52,270 nt of DNA from Planctomycetota bacterium (GCA_030740295.1 JASLXP010000172.1:1-52270); one strand, 5' to 3'; positions 39,601 through 48,759 are shown, numbered from the stretch's first letter. Program-made: numbers and translations. Notes: a model not told the origin generated them from the sequence alone.

Positions 39601-41036
39601 AGCAGGAGGTCGACCTTTCCCACCGCCGGGCACGGGTCAAATTCAAAATAACGGGCATCGCGGAGCCCGGCCTGCGGCGCTTTCGCCTCTCACTCGCAAA
39701 ACTGGACGGCGAAATCTCCCACCGGAACAACTCCCGGATTGCGAGCGTCGACATTCGCAAGCGCTCCCTCCACGTCTTGTTCTTTACCCGCGAACTGGGC
39801 ATGGATTTCAAGATGGTGAGGAACGAGCTCGCACGGGATCCGGGCATCACCTTTACCGCACTCTTCCGGACCATCAGCGAGCGTTTCACCGTCCAGGGCG
39901 AACGGCCGGAAGGCGAAGCCGACCTCGAATCGGGCTTTCCGACCGATGACAAAGTACTGAAGCTCTACGACTGCATCGTCTTCGGCTCATTCGCGGCCGA
40001 GAACTGGACCGAAGGCCAGATGCAGGCGCTGCTGAAATACATCGAGCAAGGCGGAGCGGCCGTGTTCCTCGGCGGGGAAGATTCCTTCGGGTGTGGCGGA
40101 TACGCCAATACGCCGCTTGCACCGATTTTCCCCTGGCAGATTTCGGAAGGGGAGCCGGAGCTCCAGGCGGGGCGGTTCTCGGTCAACATCCCCCCAGCTT
40201 CGGCCAACCATCCAGTAACGGCCGGCCTGAAGGAACTGCTCGCCGAAGGGGACGAGCCAGTCATCGAAAGCTTGAACAGCCCCGGCCAGTTGAGGCCGGT
40301 GGCCGTCGCGCTCCTCAATGCCATTGCACGGGACCGCACTGTCGCCGTTATCGCAGTGCAGCCCTTCGGCCAGGGCAAGACCATGGGTGCGGCAACCAAC
40401 ACGCTCTGGAAATGGGCGAGAAAATCGAAAACGCTTCGGGAAGCCTACGGCCTGTTCTGGCGCCAGGCGGTACGAAATCTGACGGGCAGCACTGGCGATG
40501 GACGCATCCTGTCGGTTGACTGGGATCGGGAGCTTTACCGGCCCGGGGAGCAGGCCCTGGCAGAGATTCGCGTGGCCGGCAAAGAAACGCAGGGGCTCCG
40601 CCTCTCCGCCTCGCTGACCCACGAAGACGACAGCCGGCCCATCTCCGTCGATCCCCCGGCCAGCCAGCAGGAGTCCCACCGGGCCAGGGTGATCTTCCGC
40701 GGCCGCGGAGAGTACCTTTTCCGGCTCGTCGCCTACCAGGGAGACAACGTCCTGGAGTCTTACGAGAAAACCTTCCGCATCGCCCCGCAGCTAGAGGAGG
40801 GCGCCAACCTGGAGGTGAATCACGAATTCCTGAAACGTCTGTCGGAGAAGGCCGGTGGCACTTATGTCCGTGAAGACCAGGCGGACAAATTAATCGAGAT
40901 GTTAAGCTCCCGGTTATCCGGCAAAACCATCATCGTCGAGACGCCCCTGGTCCAGGCCGGCCCGTACTTTGCCTTGCTCCTTTTAGTCATCATGATCTCG
41001 GAATGGATACTGCGAAGAAAGATGAATCTGTTTTGA
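36681..41036 (+). CDS. Double VWA membrane protein: BatA-like half fused to a second VWA half
   Basis: A 1451-residue protein equal in layout to the two cluster 1 proteins at 13056-15956 and 9646-12909 joined end to end. The first half has a BatA N-terminus (1-85, ending ALARPVWLG), VWA 1 with DNSGS near residue 94, an amidotransferase-like module near 370-450, and a membrane helix at about 658-682. The second half begins with membrane helices (about 720-775). VWA 2 follows, with DTSSS near 790 and ALTDGGDE. A second amidotransferase-like module (about 1090-1180, CIVFGSFAAENW, GGEDSFGCGGY) and a C-terminal anchor ending ISEWILRRK complete it. That anchor matches SAEWILRKR of the 9646 protein. 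The PA14 domain of the cluster 1 BatA protein is missing. It starts within the DUF58 stop codon (ATGA). It is probably a substrate or partner of the MoxR ATPase. Confidence 0.85.
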   Translation: MTGLVASSPFFLWMAPLAALPIVFHLFLRIQKRRRTFPSLMFFYRVDPRLNARRQIREWLVLLLRALVILLAMLALARPVWLGVGGGGRVSTVLLIDNSGSMSAKGSGGRPKHEQAAEAAGAVIAELGKEAMAGIVLLVDDPTVFLPDGLSSDKDTLRSALDQITPTEATGSPANALARAFALLDASPDSRFEVHVFTDLQESEWNRPPPDLRPARPGTSFIVHRFFTPPAKEANVSILENEIPRRRLLTGRRFPARVTLSNATPIEARIRLHSVDDQGRKSSQSVTVPSDGEAAATLLLDPATPGFHWVNIWLEGDGFGEDNRAGLAYTCADQARVLFAGQREDFGFLPIALAPTGLGKLSGLKPLYAPSTDWMDKLKTGEPVLLIITWNDLSLLHTDIPDLAGALRNYVKGGGSLLVVPSPNGAGKIESVPDWAGAAPGETRRAQDGLPVLAFEKNAPLWQGMRDEKGEVLLRNVKAFRFVPLRLSDDSQALLGLEDGSPLLGHLSLGAGAVYTSGLVFDPSWCTLPLKGSSLAMFQNMALGSGTDIGRAVSLAAGERLHGVSEGDPKVHIRSVAGSALDWKGNLTSFPVFPRSGVYAIQDGEKLEYVSVRSSDKEGRARFVSGGTVPVLGGVSHSVSNYADIPTFLDEFRARRKGMDLYLALILLALLALLLEGWLVNPLPRKSRRPEMVRQTAARSPSAVMAGITAVGTLQWHPRLGPLLCGLLILGLCAFVVFLYRRLLSRFPRRRALWLAWPKVALLMLLVFAVLDPVWSRERHQESQSRVLLLVDTSSSMDVQDQGEQSRISRAEKILDSIKRSLPAEIKVKELEFDSEIREREDGAKKAEPKDGEPKKIRETDLGGCMLALAERSDIASYMGIVALTDGGDEIVQSAKLPPVPLSIVGIGTDSRQWNDLVISDVKHPLTVEKEVDFEISVDVLARTGGTAGFQKQLKKVTVQLERQSDETWLKEGEQEVDLSHRRARVKFKITGIAEPGLRRFRLSLAKLDGEISHRNNSRIASVDIRKRSLHVLFFTRELGMDFKMVRNELARDPGITFTALFRTISERFTVQGERPEGEADLESGFPTDDKVLKLYDCIVFGSFAAENWTEGQMQALLKYIEQGGAAVFLGGEDSFGCGGYANTPLAPIFPWQISEGEPELQAGRFSVNIPPASANHPVTAGLKELLAEGDEPVIESLNSPGQLRPVAVALLNAIARDRTVAVIAVQPFGQGKTMGAATNTLWKWARKSKTLREAYGLFWRQAVRNLTGSTGDGRILSVDWDRELYRPGEQALAEIRVAGKETQGLRLSASLTHEDDSRPISVDPPASQQESHRARVIFRGRGEYLFRLVAYQGDNVLESYEKTFRIAPQLEEGANLEVNHEFLKRLSEKAGGTYVREDQADKLIEMLSSRLSGKTIIVETPLVQAGPYFALLLLVIMISEWILRRKMNLF

Positions 41037-41075
41037 AGAACAGGAAACACTCAGCGCTGGCCCGAAAAATCACCG

Positions 41076-41159
41076 TGGCACGGGCGTCCCGCCCGTGTAA
41101 ACCAAACTGCTCATGCCTGAAGTGCAACGTCTCGAATCACGGGCGAGACCCCCGTGCCA
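41076..41159. repeat. Paired CACGGGCG inverted repeats between two operon genes
   Basis: TGGCACGGGCG at 41076 pairs locally with CGCCCGTG, and the whole element is closed by CCCGTGCCA ending at 41159. It lies just before the start of the next gene at 41162, which is why the open frame appears to extend upstream. The element resembles widespread intergenic repeats of PVC-like genomes. Confidence 0.7.
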
Positions 41160-41161
41160 CG

Positions 41162-42226
41162 ATGTCGCTCGCCATCGCCCTCCTCCTCTTCCCGGCCATG
41201 CTCCAGGCCGAGGCCGAACGCGAAGGCACGGTCCAATTCTCGGACGGCGAAACCGTCGCCGGAAAAATCTCACTGACGCGGGGAAGGAGCCTGAAAATTC
41301 ACCAGGGAAAGAAACTGATGGCCCTCGCTCTCGAACGGGTCCGCGAAATCCGATTCGATCCTGAAGAAGAGAAGATGGAACAGAAATGGCGCTTTCTGGT
41401 AGCCGGTCAGACGCAGAAAGAAAAGTGGGGGGATCCTTATCCCGTCCGCCATCTGAAGGCGACTATCCTCCTGACCAATGACGAACGAATCGAAGGCCAC
41501 CTCTATACGACTCTGTTTTACGTGGAAGGAAAAGAGAAGACGCGAAAGGTCATCGCTTACGCCAAGCAGCGCGGCAAGCAGGGGCAGTCGCTCGATACGC
41601 TGGTCTACCCGAACGTGATCCGTTTCCACGAGGATGCCAGGTCGACCGCGGCCGACCTCCGAATCGTATTCCGATATCCTGAACTCGAAGAGGGCGCCGA
41701 GCTCGCGGCTCTCACCCACGGAGCCCTCGCCCGGCTGGCGGCCAGGAAGACCGAGACGGCCGGCGATTACCTCCTGCCTTCTCCGCTGGGCCACGAGTTT
41801 TTTGTGGGGGCCAAGTCCGGCAATCAGATCGTTGTTGGATGGCCGGAACAGAAACAGGAAAAACTATTCAAAAGGGTCACGGAAGCGCTCGAGATCACGA
41901 AGGATTTTTTTGATTCCAGGAAACTGATCGGCGTTTACCAGGCCGATCCCAAAGCAGACGTTTACGCACTGGTCATGCTGACCCGCACCGGCAAGACGAC
42001 CCTGGGCCGGGCAAAGAGCCAACCGTGGCGCGTGGCCATCTTTCGCTGGAAATATCAGAAAGATGAAGACCGACTCTTGCTCGCCGGTCGCGGATTCTTC
42101 TTCCGCGGAATTACCGGCAGAGCGGACAAGATCCCGGAAATCGCAATCTCTGAAAAATTGTGGAGAAAGCGGCAAAAGGGAGAGACAATCCTTATTGGCG
42201 AAGAAGAGGAACCAAAACAGCCATGA
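41162..42226 (+). CDS. Secreted protein of unknown function, cluster 2
   Basis: A 354-residue protein with a signal peptide (ALLLFPAMLQAEAE). The first 75 mature residues look like a small beta-barrel of the SH3-like type common in PVC proteins (TVQFSDGETVAGKISLTRG, then LALERVREIRF). A second similar segment follows (ILLTNDERIEGHLYT). The C-terminal part is mixed alpha/beta and I do not recognise it. The frame is open upstream to 41003, but that stretch is the inverted repeat, so the ATG at 41162 is preferred although it lacks a clear ribosome-binding site. Its stop overlaps the start of the DUF4175 gene (CCATGA), so the two are translated together. It has no counterpart in cluster 1. Confidence 0.65.
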   Translation: MSLAIALLLFPAMLQAEAEREGTVQFSDGETVAGKISLTRGRSLKIHQGKKLMALALERVREIRFDPEEEKMEQKWRFLVAGQTQKEKWGDPYPVRHLKATILLTNDERIEGHLYTTLFYVEGKEKTRKVIAYAKQRGKQGQSLDTLVYPNVIRFHEDARSTAADLRIVFRYPELEEGAELAALTHGALARLAARKTETAGDYLLPSPLGHEFFVGAKSGNQIVVGWPEQKQEKLFKRVTEALEITKDFFDSRKLIGVYQADPKADVYALVMLTRTGKTTLGRAKSQPWRVAIFRWKYQKDEDRLLLAGRGFFFRGITGRADKIPEIAISEKLWRKRQKGETILIGEEEEPKQP

Positions 42227-45200
42227 CGACTCAATACACCACCATTCAAGAACGCATCACCAAAGCCGGAGCCTGCATCAAGACGTCCGCCATCCTCCTG
42301 GGCGCTTTTGGCTGGGCGGCCCTCTGCCTTGGAGCATGGTTCCTGCTCTTCGTGCTCGACAACCTGCTCGACCTTCCAGCGGGCTTGCGGCTGCCGCTTT
42401 CGATTGGCGGCAGCGCGCTGGTTCTTATCGGTTTCTTCCGCAGAGTGGCGCGGCCAGTGGCACGCAGGCAGCGGCCTGAACGCACGGCCCGCATGCTCGA
42501 AAGCCGTTACGAAGTCCAGGACAACACCCTGATCAATGCAAGCCAGTTCGAGCAGCACCGATTCAGCCCGGAGGAGAGCGTCTTTGCCAGTCGAACCATC
42601 ACTCAGTCGCAAGGCATTTTCGAGGGCATCCGGCTGGCAGAATTGCTCGATCTCAAGAACCTCTGCAAGTGGGGCGGCGGGGCGGCGCTCTTCATCCTTC
42701 TCTGGATCATCTACGCGGCCGCATTTCCGAGATACGTCTCGAACGCGTGGGCACGGTTCGCCATGCCGCTCAAGGATATTCCGCCGGCCAGCTCGCTCCT
42801 GCTGCAAATTGAACCGGGTACCGACATCCGGATAAACGAAGGGGATGACCTCGAAGTCAACCTCGCCGTCGTCAGTGACGGCAGCCCGGCTGACCTGGAG
42901 GCTTCTCCGCTCCTGGTCTGGCGTGAAAGTGCCAGGATGATGCCGCCTGCAAAGACCGCGGGCGAGAACGTCCGCCTGGTGTCCGGCGCTGGGGAGAGCC
43001 GATATGCCTATACCTTTAAGGCCGTTCGCCGGCCCTTTGCCTTCAGGGTGTTTGCAGGCGACAGTTACACGAGAAGCGTCCGCGTCGACGTCCGTCCAGC
43101 TCCGAGGATCAAAGAATCCGTGGCGCGCGTCACGCCTCCACCTTACACCGGTCTGAAAACATCCAGCGTGCCCGGCCCCCCTGCGGCCATCTCATGCCTG
43201 CCCGGTTCGAGCCTGGAAATAAGCCTGGAGTTTGATCAGGAGATTGCATCGGCGGCCTGGACCGCCGACGGCAAGACGATTGCGATGGAAAAGAAAAACA
43301 GTGCGTGGGTTTCGAATATGGTCGTGACGTCCGCCGGCCCTTACAAGATTGTAATTACGGACGACCTTTCCGGAAGGAAGCACACCGCGGCCAGTGGTGA
43401 GATCACGCTCGAATCGGACCAGAGCCCGATCATCGATTTCACCAATGAGAACCGGAACTTCTACGTCAATCCAGGCAGCACGGTCCCGCTCGTGCTGCAG
43501 GCCACGGACGATTTCGGCATTCGAGGAATCGAGATCACCGCCCGGCCGCCGGAACAGAAGAAGGGCGCCAAACAACTCAAACAATGGACTTATCTGGGGC
43601 CGCCGGGCAGCCGCGGGCCGGTCAAGGAATCCTTTGAGCTGGTCGTCGATCCGGAGCGTTTCGTGCCTGGCTCGACCTGGCTGCTGGAGGCATCCGCCAG
43701 CGACTTCCGGAAGGACAGCAGGCCGGGTAAGTCCCGGCCCATCATCCTCCGAGTCAAGACCCTCGACCAGATGGCCGTCCCACGAAGCGATTCGCTCTCC
43801 GGCGCCTTCGCGGTCTTGAAGCGGCTCATCGCCGAACAGAAACAGGCCAACGGTCTCACGGAAAATTTGAAAGTCCACCTCGAAGAAGCGCTCGAAAGAA
43901 AAACTCTTTCGGCCCACGTGAATCAGATGGCGAAGCGGCAGGCCAAAGCGAAAAACACCGGCTCATTCGCCATCGCTCTTTTCCGCAGGCACAAAGAAGG
44001 GGAGCGTTACGCCATACGGATCGAACCCCTGCTGAACGGCGAAATGTCCTGGGTCATGCGCGACATCCTCCAGGTCAATAAGAAGCCGGTCGACGCGCTA
44101 CCGAAATTCCTCGCTTCTATCGAGGAGCGGCAGGAGTACATTCTTCGCCAACTGATGGCCTTGCTCGGGCAGGTCGCCGATTCTCGGAAAGACTCCGCGA
44201 AGAAGGTGGCCGAAGCGGAAGATGATGGCAGGAAGCCGATACCCATCGAAGACGAGCTTATAGACTTGAAGGATGACCTGGAAAAATATGTCCGGGAGCA
44301 GAAGCGCCTCCTGGAACGGAGCAAGTCGCTAATAGACGAAGGGCCGGAAGACCTGACCGACGAAGAGGAGGAAATCCTGGGCGAGCTGGCGAGGGAAGAA
44401 GCCAAGTGGGCCACTTTCTTCGAAGAGAAGCTGACGGATTTCAGCAAGCTGCCGGACCAGGATTTTGCGGATGGTTCGCTCTCCGAAGAATTCAACGAGG
44501 TGTTCCAGGAAGTCAAGCTTGCGGCGAAGGAGCTTTACGAAAAGAAGATCGAGCTGGCCGTCCCTCACGAGCAGTCCGGCCTCGAGATGGCCGAGGAACT
44601 GATCCACAACCTCGAACGATGGATGCCTGATACCCCCGACCACAAGAAGTGGCTGATGGAAGAGCCCATGGCGCCCGATGACGCGCCCATGGCTGAGCTG
44701 CCGTCCGAGCTGGAGGACATCGTCGGCGAGCTGCTCGACAGCGAAGAAGAGATGACCGACGACGTCGAGGACGTAACCAGCTCGTTCATGGATTCCCTGG
44801 ACAAGGGCGCAGGTTGGGACGCGGCTGACGGCCCGATCTCGAACATGAGTGCCAAGGGGATTACCGGCAACCAACTGCCGAACCAGCAGGAAATAGGTGG
44901 CCGTTCCGGCGAGGGCCGCAGCGGACGCAGCCACGGCCAAATGGTCGAAGAGACCGCTGAAGGCAAGGGAGGCCGCGAGACCCCGACGCGCCTTTCACCA
45001 AGCCCTTTCGAGACCGGAAGTGTTGAGGACACCTCGAAGGAGAACAAAGGCGGCGCCACCGGCGGTGGAAAACTCTCCGGTTTCGAGGAAGAGGGACTGC
45101 GCGGTCCGACCCCGCCGCCGACGCAGCAGAAGATGGCCCGGCTCTCCGGCCAGCAGGGCAAGCTGCGCCAGCAGGCCGAAGCGCTGAACCCGAAGCTCAA

Positions 45201-45516
45201 AGCCTATAATCTTCCCACCGGTGACCTGGAGCACGCCATCGCCGCAATGAAACAATTTGAAGAGGACGCCAAAGCCGGCCGCGGTCTCCGACTCCGCCAG
45301 ACCTTCACCCGAATCCTCGATTCCCTTGATGAAGCGAAGTCATCCATCGGCAGGGAGACCGGCATCCATCGCGAGCGCATCAAGCTCCCCGAATGGATGA
45401 GAGGCGAAATCATGTCCGGGTACAAGGACGGCATCCCGGCGGGCTACGAAGAAATGGTGAGCGAGTACTTCCGTGTCCTGGCGGAAAGAGGAAGCGACGG
45501 GAAAAAGGGCGAATGA
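42223..45516 (+). CDS. DUF4175-like membrane protein (cluster 2 copy)
   Basis: A 1097-residue paralogue of the protein at 2655-6962. Two membrane segments lie at about residues 18-70 and a third at about 146-168. Between them comes the helical stretch RTARMLESRYEVQDN, equivalent to the matching block of the paralogue. Ig-like extracytoplasmic modules extend to about 520, then acidic coiled-coil segments (about 640-870) and a Gly/Ser-rich linker. The C-terminal block ending GYEEMVSEYFRVLAERG matches the paralogue's end. The Gln-rich expansion is absent. It starts in the stop codon of the preceding gene and its own stop contains the start of the next (GAATGA). Function unknown; it is probably part of an envelope complex with the VWA proteins. 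Confidence 0.8.
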   Translation: MTTQYTTIQERITKAGACIKTSAILLGAFGWAALCLGAWFLLFVLDNLLDLPAGLRLPLSIGGSALVLIGFFRRVARPVARRQRPERTARMLESRYEVQDNTLINASQFEQHRFSPEESVFASRTITQSQGIFEGIRLAELLDLKNLCKWGGGAALFILLWIIYAAAFPRYVSNAWARFAMPLKDIPPASSLLLQIEPGTDIRINEGDDLEVNLAVVSDGSPADLEASPLLVWRESARMMPPAKTAGENVRLVSGAGESRYAYTFKAVRRPFAFRVFAGDSYTRSVRVDVRPAPRIKESVARVTPPPYTGLKTSSVPGPPAAISCLPGSSLEISLEFDQEIASAAWTADGKTIAMEKKNSAWVSNMVVTSAGPYKIVITDDLSGRKHTAASGEITLESDQSPIIDFTNENRNFYVNPGSTVPLVLQATDDFGIRGIEITARPPEQKKGAKQLKQWTYLGPPGSRGPVKESFELVVDPERFVPGSTWLLEASASDFRKDSRPGKSRPIILRVKTLDQMAVPRSDSLSGAFAVLKRLIAEQKQANGLTENLKVHLEEALERKTLSAHVNQMAKRQAKAKNTGSFAIALFRRHKEGERYAIRIEPLLNGEMSWVMRDILQVNKKPVDALPKFLASIEERQEYILRQLMALLGQVADSRKDSAKKVAEAEDDGRKPIPIEDELIDLKDDLEKYVREQKRLLERSKSLIDEGPEDLTDEEEEILGELAREEAKWATFFEEKLTDFSKLPDQDFADGSLSEEFNEVFQEVKLAAKELYEKKIELAVPHEQSGLEMAEELIHNLERWMPDTPDHKKWLMEEPMAPDDAPMAELPSELEDIVGELLDSEEEMTDDVEDVTSSFMDSLDKGAGWDAADGPISNMSAKGITGNQLPNQQEIGGRSGEGRSGRSHGQMVEETAEGKGGRETPTRLSPSPFETGSVEDTSKENKGGATGGGKLSGFEEEGLRGPTPPPTQQKMARLSGQQGKLRQQAEALNPKLKAYNLPTGDLEHAIAAMKQFEEDAKAGRGLRLRQTFTRILDSLDEAKSSIGRETGIHRERIKLPEWMRGEIMSGYKDGIPAGYEEMVSEYFRVLAERGSDGKKGE

Positions 45517-46250
45517 AGAACGAGAGAAGCGAAAAGAGTGATCGGCCGGAACAGTCGGATCCGAACGATCCCACCAGGAACATTCAATGTGCTTTCCTCC
45601 CTCTGTTGTGCCTGGCATGCCTGAGCCTGAGCCGTGCAGAAGATCCCTCATCGAAGGGCCCAATCGTAAGAAACGGCGGATTCGAGGAGGTCGGCCCCAA
45701 GGATGCAACTCGGCCTGCCTTCTGGGACCGCCCCGACGGTCTGGGGGTCCAATGGCTCGAGGCACCCAAAGGAAAGGACGGCGGGCAACATGGTAAAGCG
45801 ATTCGGCTCGACACCTCGATTACGGAAAAGAAGTTGGTCGAACAATGGAAGAAGAAGGGCATCACTAAGTGGGATATCCCCAAGCCCTCGAACGGCGCGG
45901 TCGCGGCCACTTACGGGCTCTCCTATTACTCGGCCCCCTTCCCGATCGAGAAAGGACAGGCGTACCGGGTCTCATTCGATTTTCATGGGAAAGGTGGAGC
46001 TAAGCTGTGGGTCCGGGGCTACGGTGAAATAAAAGGCCAAATGCGCCGCCGCTACGAAGCAGTCGTGCACTGTCGCACAAAAGGAAAGGAATGGACTCAT
46101 TTCTCCCAGGTTTTCCATCCGACAAAGCACCGCCCCAGAGTGACCGAGATGAAGGTCATGCTCTACGCCTACTGGCCCCCGGGCATCTACTGGTTCGACA
46201 ACCTCCGCATCATCCCTGTCACCAACGAAGAATACGAGAGGGACAGGTAA
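45513..46250 (+). CDS. Secreted carbohydrate-binding-like (jelly-roll) protein
   Basis: A 245-residue protein with an N-terminal signal sequence (about residues 27-43, ending LSRAEDP). A single beta jelly-roll resembling the CBM4/9 type follows: it opens with IVRNGGFEE, has YRVSFDFHGKGGAKLWVRGYGE in the middle, and closes with YWPPGIYWFDNLRI. Such modules bind polysaccharides, but no binding residues can be assigned. It starts in the stop codon of the DUF4175 gene (ATGA), so it belongs to the operon and is its last gene. The polar stretch before the signal is unusual; a later start is possible but none has a good ribosome-binding site. Confidence 0.7.
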   Translation: MKNERSEKSDRPEQSDPNDPTRNIQCAFLPLLCLACLSLSRAEDPSSKGPIVRNGGFEEVGPKDATRPAFWDRPDGLGVQWLEAPKGKDGGQHGKAIRLDTSITEKKLVEQWKKKGITKWDIPKPSNGAVAATYGLSYYSAPFPIEKGQAYRVSFDFHGKGGAKLWVRGYGEIKGQMRRRYEAVVHCRTKGKEWTHFSQVFHPTKHRPRVTEMKVMLYAYWPPGIYWFDNLRIIPVTNEEYERDR

Positions 46251-46396
46251 CTCGGTTTCTCGCCTCTACGGAACCTGTGCTTATAGGCCATAATTGGGGC
46301 GGCGTAGCTACACTACAAACCGTCGAGTGACAGGTGGCCGGATTCGCCAGAATTCGGGAGAGTCGTCGATCGCGAAAGCGGGTTGAATAAAGAACT

Positions 46397-47428
46397 ATGC
46401 TCCAAAGCCTGTTGCTTCAGCTTGGTGAAATCTTCTACTTCATCCTGCTGCCTGTGCTTCTGCTGGCCGGCATCGGCTACACGATTCAGAAGCGTCTCGG
46501 GCTGGATATGCCGACGCTCACGCGGTTGAATTTTCATCTCGTGATGCCGGGCATCGTTTACTTTTCTCTGGTGACCTCGAACCTGGATTCCACGGCGGTC
46601 ATCCAGGTGGTGGTGTTCGGTGTGCTCTACATCGTGTGCATGGCGTTGCTGAGTCGCGGGGTCCAGATAGTGCTGGGCACGGAGAAGGAGCAGCGCGATT
46701 CGGTGATGCTGGCTTCCATGTTTCACAACGCGGGCAATTTTGGATTGCCGGTACAAGAGCTTGCTTTCAGGCAGAGCGGGTTGCATGGGGAGGCAGTGCT
46801 GCTCCAGAGCTTCGTGGTCATCGTTCATAACGTGATCGGATTCACCGCAGGCGTTTTCTTCGCTGCGAGAGGTAAAGGCGGGAACTGGCGTGGACATCTT
46901 TCGCAGATCGTGAAGTTCCCTCCGCTTTACGCGGTAGTGGCCGGTATTCTCACCATTCAGGCGCGTGCTTTGCTTGGCGAGCATGCGGTTGAAGCCGCCA
47001 GATATCTGGCACCATTCTGGGATACCGTGGTGCATACCAGGAGCGCATTTGCCGCGGTGGCGCTGGTCACAATCGGGGCTCAGCTTGCATGCATCAGGCC
47101 TGGTATGGAACCTGGAGACTCAGCAGCCGACTCGCCGCGGGCCGTCGAGACCACTCAGGGCAATCCCAGTCTCTGTGTGCTACTTCGCCTTGTTGCCGGA
47201 CCGTTGGTCGGGCTGGCACTTATCCTCGCGATGGGGCTCGAGCCGTTCATTGCGAAAGTGATGTTCATCAACACCGCCGGTCCGGCCTCACTCAGCATCA
47301 TGCTTCTCTGCCTGCAGTTCGATAACTATCCGGATATGCAATCCCGGGTGGTGCTTTGGTCGACATTGCTGGCACCGTTCAGCGTGACCGTGGTGATCTA
47401 TCTTGTGCAGTCGGGGATGGTGTTCTGA
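46397..47428 (+). CDS. AEC-family (auxin efflux carrier-like) transporter
   Basis: A 343-residue membrane protein with about ten hydrophobic helices in two groups of five, the usual AEC/mem_trans layout. Family landmarks are LNFHLVMPGIVYFSL in helix 2 and MLASMFHNAGNFGLPVQ, whose N-G-LP motif is typical of the family's crossover region. Helix 9 carries MFINTAGPASLS. Members export small organic acids or amino acids across the inner membrane; the substrate here is not inferable. It is a stand-alone gene, 146 bases after the CBM-like gene, with no strong ribosome-binding site. It ends before a bidirectional terminator. Unusual: an extra cytosolic loop of about 20 residues after helix 7. Confidence 0.85.
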   Translation: MLQSLLLQLGEIFYFILLPVLLLAGIGYTIQKRLGLDMPTLTRLNFHLVMPGIVYFSLVTSNLDSTAVIQVVVFGVLYIVCMALLSRGVQIVLGTEKEQRDSVMLASMFHNAGNFGLPVQELAFRQSGLHGEAVLLQSFVVIVHNVIGFTAGVFFAARGKGGNWRGHLSQIVKFPPLYAVVAGILTIQARALLGEHAVEAARYLAPFWDTVVHTRSAFAAVALVTIGAQLACIRPGMEPGDSAADSPRAVETTQGNPSLCVLLRLVAGPLVGLALILAMGLEPFIAKVMFINTAGPASLSIMLLCLQFDNYPDMQSRVVLWSTLLAPFSVTVVIYLVQSGMVF

Positions 47429-47491
47429 TGAATGGTTGATGGACGAAGGTCTGAATACCCAGACCTCCACATCCGAAACTCAACTATAAAA

Positions 47492-47524
47492 AAAGCCCTG
47501 ACAGGCAATACCTGACAGGGCTTT
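47492..47524. terminator. Bidirectional intrinsic terminator
   Basis: AAAGCCCTG pairs with CAGGGCTTT, and inside them CAGG pairs with CCTG across one A-A mismatch around the loop CAATA. A-rich sequence on the left (seven to eight A) and T-rich on the right let it serve both the AEC gene (plus) and the TPR gene (minus), which converge here. Confidence 0.9.
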
Positions 47525-47544
47525 CCATGTTTCATTAAATTAGC

Positions 47545-48759
47545 TCAGTTCCCTGGTGCTCCGCCGGGCGCGAAGCTCGGTGCTTCACTTGGGGCTTCGC
47601 TTGGAGCGCCGCCGGGGGCGACTGCCGGTTTTTCGCCTTCGTCAGGGATAGTGGTATTAACGACGTCCTCGGGCAGTTCCGGTGGGGCGTCGTCTGCATC
47701 CGGGACGGTGGTGGTTTCTTCGTCCGGTTTCTCGATCTCTGGCTCGGGCTTGGGCTTCTCGGCCTTTTCAGCGGGATCAGTGACCCAATCTTCCGGCTCG
47801 GACGCTCCTTCGCCTCTTAGTGAGGCCAGCTCGAAACCGGCGAGGCCGGACCAGAATTGGCTGTCGTCATGTTCATCCTGAATCTGCCTGTAAAGTGAGA
47901 GGGCTACATCCGTCTGTTCGAGATTCTCGAAAGACTTGGCAATGAAATATCGGGCAGGGGCAACCAGCGGGTTGCGATCCAATTCGTCTGATGCAATAAA
48001 GTCCCCGAAATGCTGGATGGCTTTGGCGTAATCGCCCTTGTCAAAATAATCCTTCCCCTTGACGTAGCTGGCGGGGGTTTCTTTGGGGAGAGGCTTGGGC
48101 TCGACCGGGGTCTCGAGGCGCTTCTCGATTTCCTTGACGCTCATTTCGCGCTCTTTAGCCTTGAGCTCCTGATTCTTGGCGTTCTCTTCGGCCAGTTCCG
48201 CTTCGGCTTTGGCCATGCCCTTTTCCGTCTTTCTGACCTTCCTGGCTTTTCGAGATTCGTCCAGGCCCTTCTTGGACTTGCCCGGCATGATTTTCTTCAG
48301 CGCTCCAAGGAATCCACGGCGTTCTTTGCCTTCCCGCACAGCCTGGCCTTCTGGCACGGGAGCGGCGGCAATCGGCGCGGCTGGCACGGCGGCCGCGGCC
48401 GGCAAAGGCTTACCGATGCCCTTGACTTCCGGGTTCTTTTTGAACGGCCAGATCTTCTTCATGAAGCCTTTGGATTTCTTCTGATCGTCTGCCGTCTTCG
48501 ATTTGAGGAAACCCCGGGGCTTGGTCTGTGCCTGCGGCTTGACCGGCTCAACCCACTTGTTTTCCGTTTCGGTGTATTCGTCAGACACCTGTCCGGTTCT
48601 CCGTTCACGCTGGGTACTGTTCCTTGTGTAAGGTTTATACTTGGGTTTCCAGCGCTGTATCTGCTCGTGGTTGTCGGCAACCGAAGGAGCAGCGACGAAG
48701 AAAAAGGAAAGGGCTGCGAAGGCGGGCATCAATCTCGCCGTCGTGGTGAAGAATTTCAT
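47545..48759 (-). CDS. Secreted TPR protein, BamD/YbgF-like
   Basis: A 404-residue exported protein. The signal peptide (MKFFTTTARLMPAFAALSFF, cleaved after PSVAD) is preceded by a clear AGGAGA ribosome-binding site. The frame is open upstream to 48831, but that part is rejected. A basic, Lys-rich region with short Ala/Pro linkers follows (about 40-165), then an acidic coiled coil (about 170-225). About three TPR-like repeats lie at 230-310 (GKDYFDKGDYAKAIQHFGDF, PARYFIAKSFENL). The last 80 residues are a Pro/Glu-rich tail with APSEAPSEAPS repeats. The repeats resemble the TPRs of BamD and the Tol-Pal protein YbgF. It ends 20 bases from the terminator. Role: probably an envelope scaffold; not certain. 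Confidence 0.7.
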   Translation of the reverse strand: MKFFTTTARLMPAFAALSFFFVAAPSVADNHEQIQRWKPKYKPYTRNSTQRERRTGQVSDEYTETENKWVEPVKPQAQTKPRGFLKSKTADDQKKSKGFMKKIWPFKKNPEVKGIGKPLPAAAAVPAAPIAAAPVPEGQAVREGKERRGFLGALKKIMPGKSKKGLDESRKARKVRKTEKGMAKAEAELAEENAKNQELKAKEREMSVKEIEKRLETPVEPKPLPKETPASYVKGKDYFDKGDYAKAIQHFGDFIASDELDRNPLVAPARYFIAKSFENLEQTDVALSLYRQIQDEHDDSQFWSGLAGFELASLRGEGASEPEDWVTDPAEKAEKPKPEPEIEKPDEETTTVPDADDAPPELPEDVVNTTIPDEGEKPAVAPGGAPSEAPSEAPSFAPGGAPGN

